From assembly GCA_947173865.1 (NCBI GenBank), contig CAMWGS010000015.1, positions 1-16,754 on the forward strand: a stretch of 16,754 bases of DNA. The letters are read 5' to 3'. The stretch's first letter is position 1, and every line of letters starts with the position of its first letter. The notes beneath the pieces were generated by a model that ran no database searches, had not been told where the DNA came from, and saw only the letters and a program-made list of their open reading frames with translations. The DNA comes from an uncultured Ruminococcus sp. GTDB lineage: Bacteria > Bacillota > Clostridia > Oscillospirales > Ruminococcaceae. Both the position numbers and the translations under genes were made by a program. Shown here piece by piece: positions 15,006 to 16,754 of this stretch.

Positions 15006-15530
15006 TTATCTGCTCATTAAATCCAATATTTCATTTACTGAAAGACATTTTGCATATCTTTTATTCCAAATATATTTATTGTAATATTCATAAGTTTGTT
15101 TTGCTGACATATACTGATTATCAAATGTGGAATTTGCATATTGAGGTATCAGAATTTCAAATCCATGTTCAAAACCACACTTAACAGTTGCATCAATACA
15201 AAAATCAGTTTGCAAACCTATGACAATTATACTTTTCTCATGCTTTTTATTAAGATATTCCAATAAACCTGTACCATTAAAGGAACTATTTACTGTTTTA
15301 TCAAAAACCTTTTCACTACCTAAAGGTGAAAATTCTTCAAATATCTCAAAGCCGTCTGAACCTTTTGTTAAATCACTCCCATCTCCGTCATCATGACGAA
15401 TATAAATGATTTCAATATTATTCTTTCGGGCAGTTGAAATTAATTTTTTTATATTCTCAACAAATAAATCGAATTTATACAAACTGCTATTTGTGATTTG
15501 TTTTTGTGCATCAACAACAAGCAATATCAT
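15006..15530 (-). CDS. Isochorismatase-family cysteine hydrolase
   Basis: A 174-residue protein of the isochorismatase-like hydrolase superfamily, which includes isochorismatases, nicotinamidases and ureido hydrolases. The triad is visible: Asp7 in LLVVDAQ, Lys78 in VFDKTVNSSF and Cys111 in GLQTDFCID, with the usual cis-peptide strand IIVIGLQ before the cysteine. The specific substrate cannot be read from the sequence. No pncA metal motif or siderophore context is seen. AGAGGT lies about 7 bases before the ATG. It is AT-rich and preceded on the same strand by the epimerase gene (51-base gap), so the two could share a transcript. Family call firm, function open. Confidence 0.88.
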   Translation of the reverse strand: MILLVVDAQKQITNSSLYKFDLFVENIKKLISTARKNNIEIIYIRHDDGDGSDLTKGSDGFEIFEEFSPLGSEKVFDKTVNSSFNGTGLLEYLNKKHEKSIIVIGLQTDFCIDATVKCGFEHGFEILIPQYANSTFDNQYMSAKQTYEYYNKYIWNKRYAKCLSVNEILDLMSR

Positions 15531-15581
15531 ATTTATACCTCTTTATATCATGTTCCGTAGACAAACTCCATAATTTTTTCT

Positions 15582-16481
15582 CTAAATTAAATTGTTTTTT
15601 ATGTACTGTAAATAATCCTTGCGGATTATCAGTTCACGGTTATTTTTATACCAGTCATATGACTGTTTCATACCGATTTCAAGCGGTTTCACATCAGGCA
15701 TAATTTCCGTCTGTCTTGTTACATCAAGTATATATTCATAGTTTCTGAACGGAAAATACAAACGCTGATTTATTTCAGGCTGTACACATCTTATATCAGG
15801 CGTTTTGCCAAGTACTCCATAACAAAGCCTTGCCCATTCCTCTATACTTACGGTTTCGGGATTACCGACATTAAAAATATGGTTTTCGGGCTTGTCTGCG
15901 ATGATTTTTTCAATAAATATGCACAAATCCTCAATATCAAAAAACTGCAATTTCATTTCCTTATTTTCGGGTACAAAAAACGGCAGATTCTTTTCAGCAC
16001 ATTCAAAAACAAATGCTTCTCTGTAAAGATTATTCATTTTACCATAAAGATATGGCGGGCGAATAATATAAGCGTCGGGTACTTTGTTCAGGAGGTATTT
16101 TTCAGCATCAATTTTATTTGTACCATAATCTTCCCAGTGAATATTGAATCCACATTCCTGCTTCTCAGAAAAAGGCTGGCTGAGAGTTTCGGGGTATACC
16201 GCACTGGAGCTTATCATTATATAATCTCCGAAATTGTCAAGAGCATTTAAAATATCTCTTACATCAGTTTCATTGTATGCAGTTACATCAATAATCAGGT
16301 CAAAATAAATATCTTTTAATCTGTCTCCGATATTGTGCTTGTCACAGTTTATAAGCTTTACACCTTTAGACTGTGGTCTTGTATTTCTGTTGAGGACATA
16401 TACTTCATGTCCTTTTTTTATGAAGTACTCCGCAGTGTATCTGCTTACAAAAACTGTTCCGCCTGTTATAAGCATTTTCAT
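15582..16481 (-). CDS. Extended SDR family NAD(P)-dependent epimerase/dehydratase-like protein
   Basis: A 299-residue Rossmann protein of the extended short-chain dehydrogenase type, which acts mostly on nucleotide sugars. The N-terminal dinucleotide site reads ITGGTVFVSRYTAEYF (5-20); relative to the canonical TGGTGFIG, two glycines are replaced (Val10, Ser13). The catalytic set is present: SSS at 91-93 and the YGTNK Tyr119/Lys123 pair. IIRPPYLYG (about 139-147), HIFNVGN and ADKPENHIF are typical of the substrate half. GGGAGGT lies 7 bases before the ATG. Substrate unknown; the glycine changes may be a subfamily trait rather than damage. It follows the partial gene at the window end by 36 bases on the same strand. 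Confidence 0.85.
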   Translation of the reverse strand: MKMLITGGTVFVSRYTAEYFIKKGHEVYVLNRNTRPQSKGVKLINCDKHNIGDRLKDIYFDLIIDVTAYNETDVRDILNALDNFGDYIMISSSAVYPETLSQPFSEKQECGFNIHWEDYGTNKIDAEKYLLNKVPDAYIIRPPYLYGKMNNLYREAFVFECAEKNLPFFVPENKEMKLQFFDIEDLCIFIEKIIADKPENHIFNVGNPETVSIEEWARLCYGVLGKTPDIRCVQPEINQRLYFPFRNYEYILDVTRQTEIMPDVKPLEIGMKQSYDWYKNNRELIIRKDYLQYIKNNLI

Positions 16482-16517
16482 AGAATATACCTCCCTGAAT
16501 TTATAAATTCTTTAAAA

Positions 16518-16754
16518 TCAAGAACATACTTTGATTAATTCATTTATTGCGGTTTCAATCTGATATTCATCAAGTTCAACTGTATATTCCCACATATAAG
16601 TTTTTATGTATAGTTTGTTGAAATATTTATCTTTTGCGAAATCACCGTTATAGTAGGTTTTTCTTCTTACCAAAGCACGTTTTGCATACTGTATATTAAC
16701 ATTTTTAATCGATAAAATTCTCTTTTCGTCATAAATTATTGTATAATCCCGACC
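16518..16754 (-). CDS. C-terminal part of an unrecognised protein, cut by the window edge
   Basis: On the - strand a frame is open from the window edge at 16754 to a TGA at 16518-16520, giving 78 residues that read through the edge (GRDYTIIYDEKRILSIKNVN at the visible start, ending NELIKVCS). It is rich in Tyr, Lys and aromatic residues (YYNGDFAKDKYF, YMWEYTVELD), with no motif I recognise. Codon use and AT content resemble the two downstream - strand genes, and the 36-base gap to the epimerase suggests one transcript. It could be a chance frame, but its length and position fill an otherwise empty stretch. Confidence 0.6.
   Translation of the reverse strand, partial: GRDYTIIYDEKRILSIKNVNIQYAKRALVRRKTYYNGDFAKDKYFNKLYIKTYMWEYTVELDEYQIETAINELIKVCS

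Noticed and set aside
15879..16250. 123-codon + strand open frame.
   Set aside because: Shadow of the SDR gene on the opposite strand; low-complexity AT-rich translation.

Overview
The window looks like a chromosomal segment of a low-to-moderate GC, endospore-lineage member of the Clostridia, probably Ruminococcaceae/Oscillospiraceae. That assignment is an inference from gene order, base composition, a SpoVM homologue and a Pro/Thr-rich extracellular linker; no marker RNA gene is present to confirm it.

Region 1 (61-12932, all + strand) is a tightly packed housekeeping run in the order known from Bacillus subtilis around yloC-ylzA-gmk through spoVM: yicC, remA, gmk, rpoZ, priA, def, fmt, rsmB, rlmN, a PP2C phosphatase (prpC), a PASTA kinase (prkC), rsgA, thiN and spoVM. 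Most junctions overlap by 1-8 bases or are separated by fewer than 25, so the run is probably one or a few operons. It joins RNA turnover, nucleotide supply, the RNA polymerase omega subunit, replication restart, the formyl-Met cycle (Fmt adds the formyl group, Def removes it), rRNA methylation, ribosome assembly and a Ser/Thr phosphorylation switch. Compared with the Bacillus order, coaBC is missing between rpoZ and priA, and rpe is missing between rsgA and thiN. The last gene, spoVM, is only 27 codons long and easily missed.

Region 2 (about 12935-13704) is the most interesting part. The two halves of what would be a strong bidirectional terminator lie 2 bases after the spoVM stop and 8 bases after the convergent tyrS stop, separated by about 740 bp. 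The intervening segment has inverted-repeat ends, a TTAA at each junction, a hairpin about 25 bp inside each end, and a GNAT acetyltransferase gene with its own promoter and terminator. I read it as a small non-autonomous mobile cassette inserted into the loop of the shared spoVM/tyrS terminator.

Region 3 (13713-16754, all - strand) holds tyrS followed by three more AT-rich accessory genes: an isochorismatase-family hydrolase, an extended SDR epimerase/dehydratase-like protein, and the C-terminal part of an unrecognised protein running off the window edge.

No rRNA, tRNA, CRISPR array or transposase gene was found.
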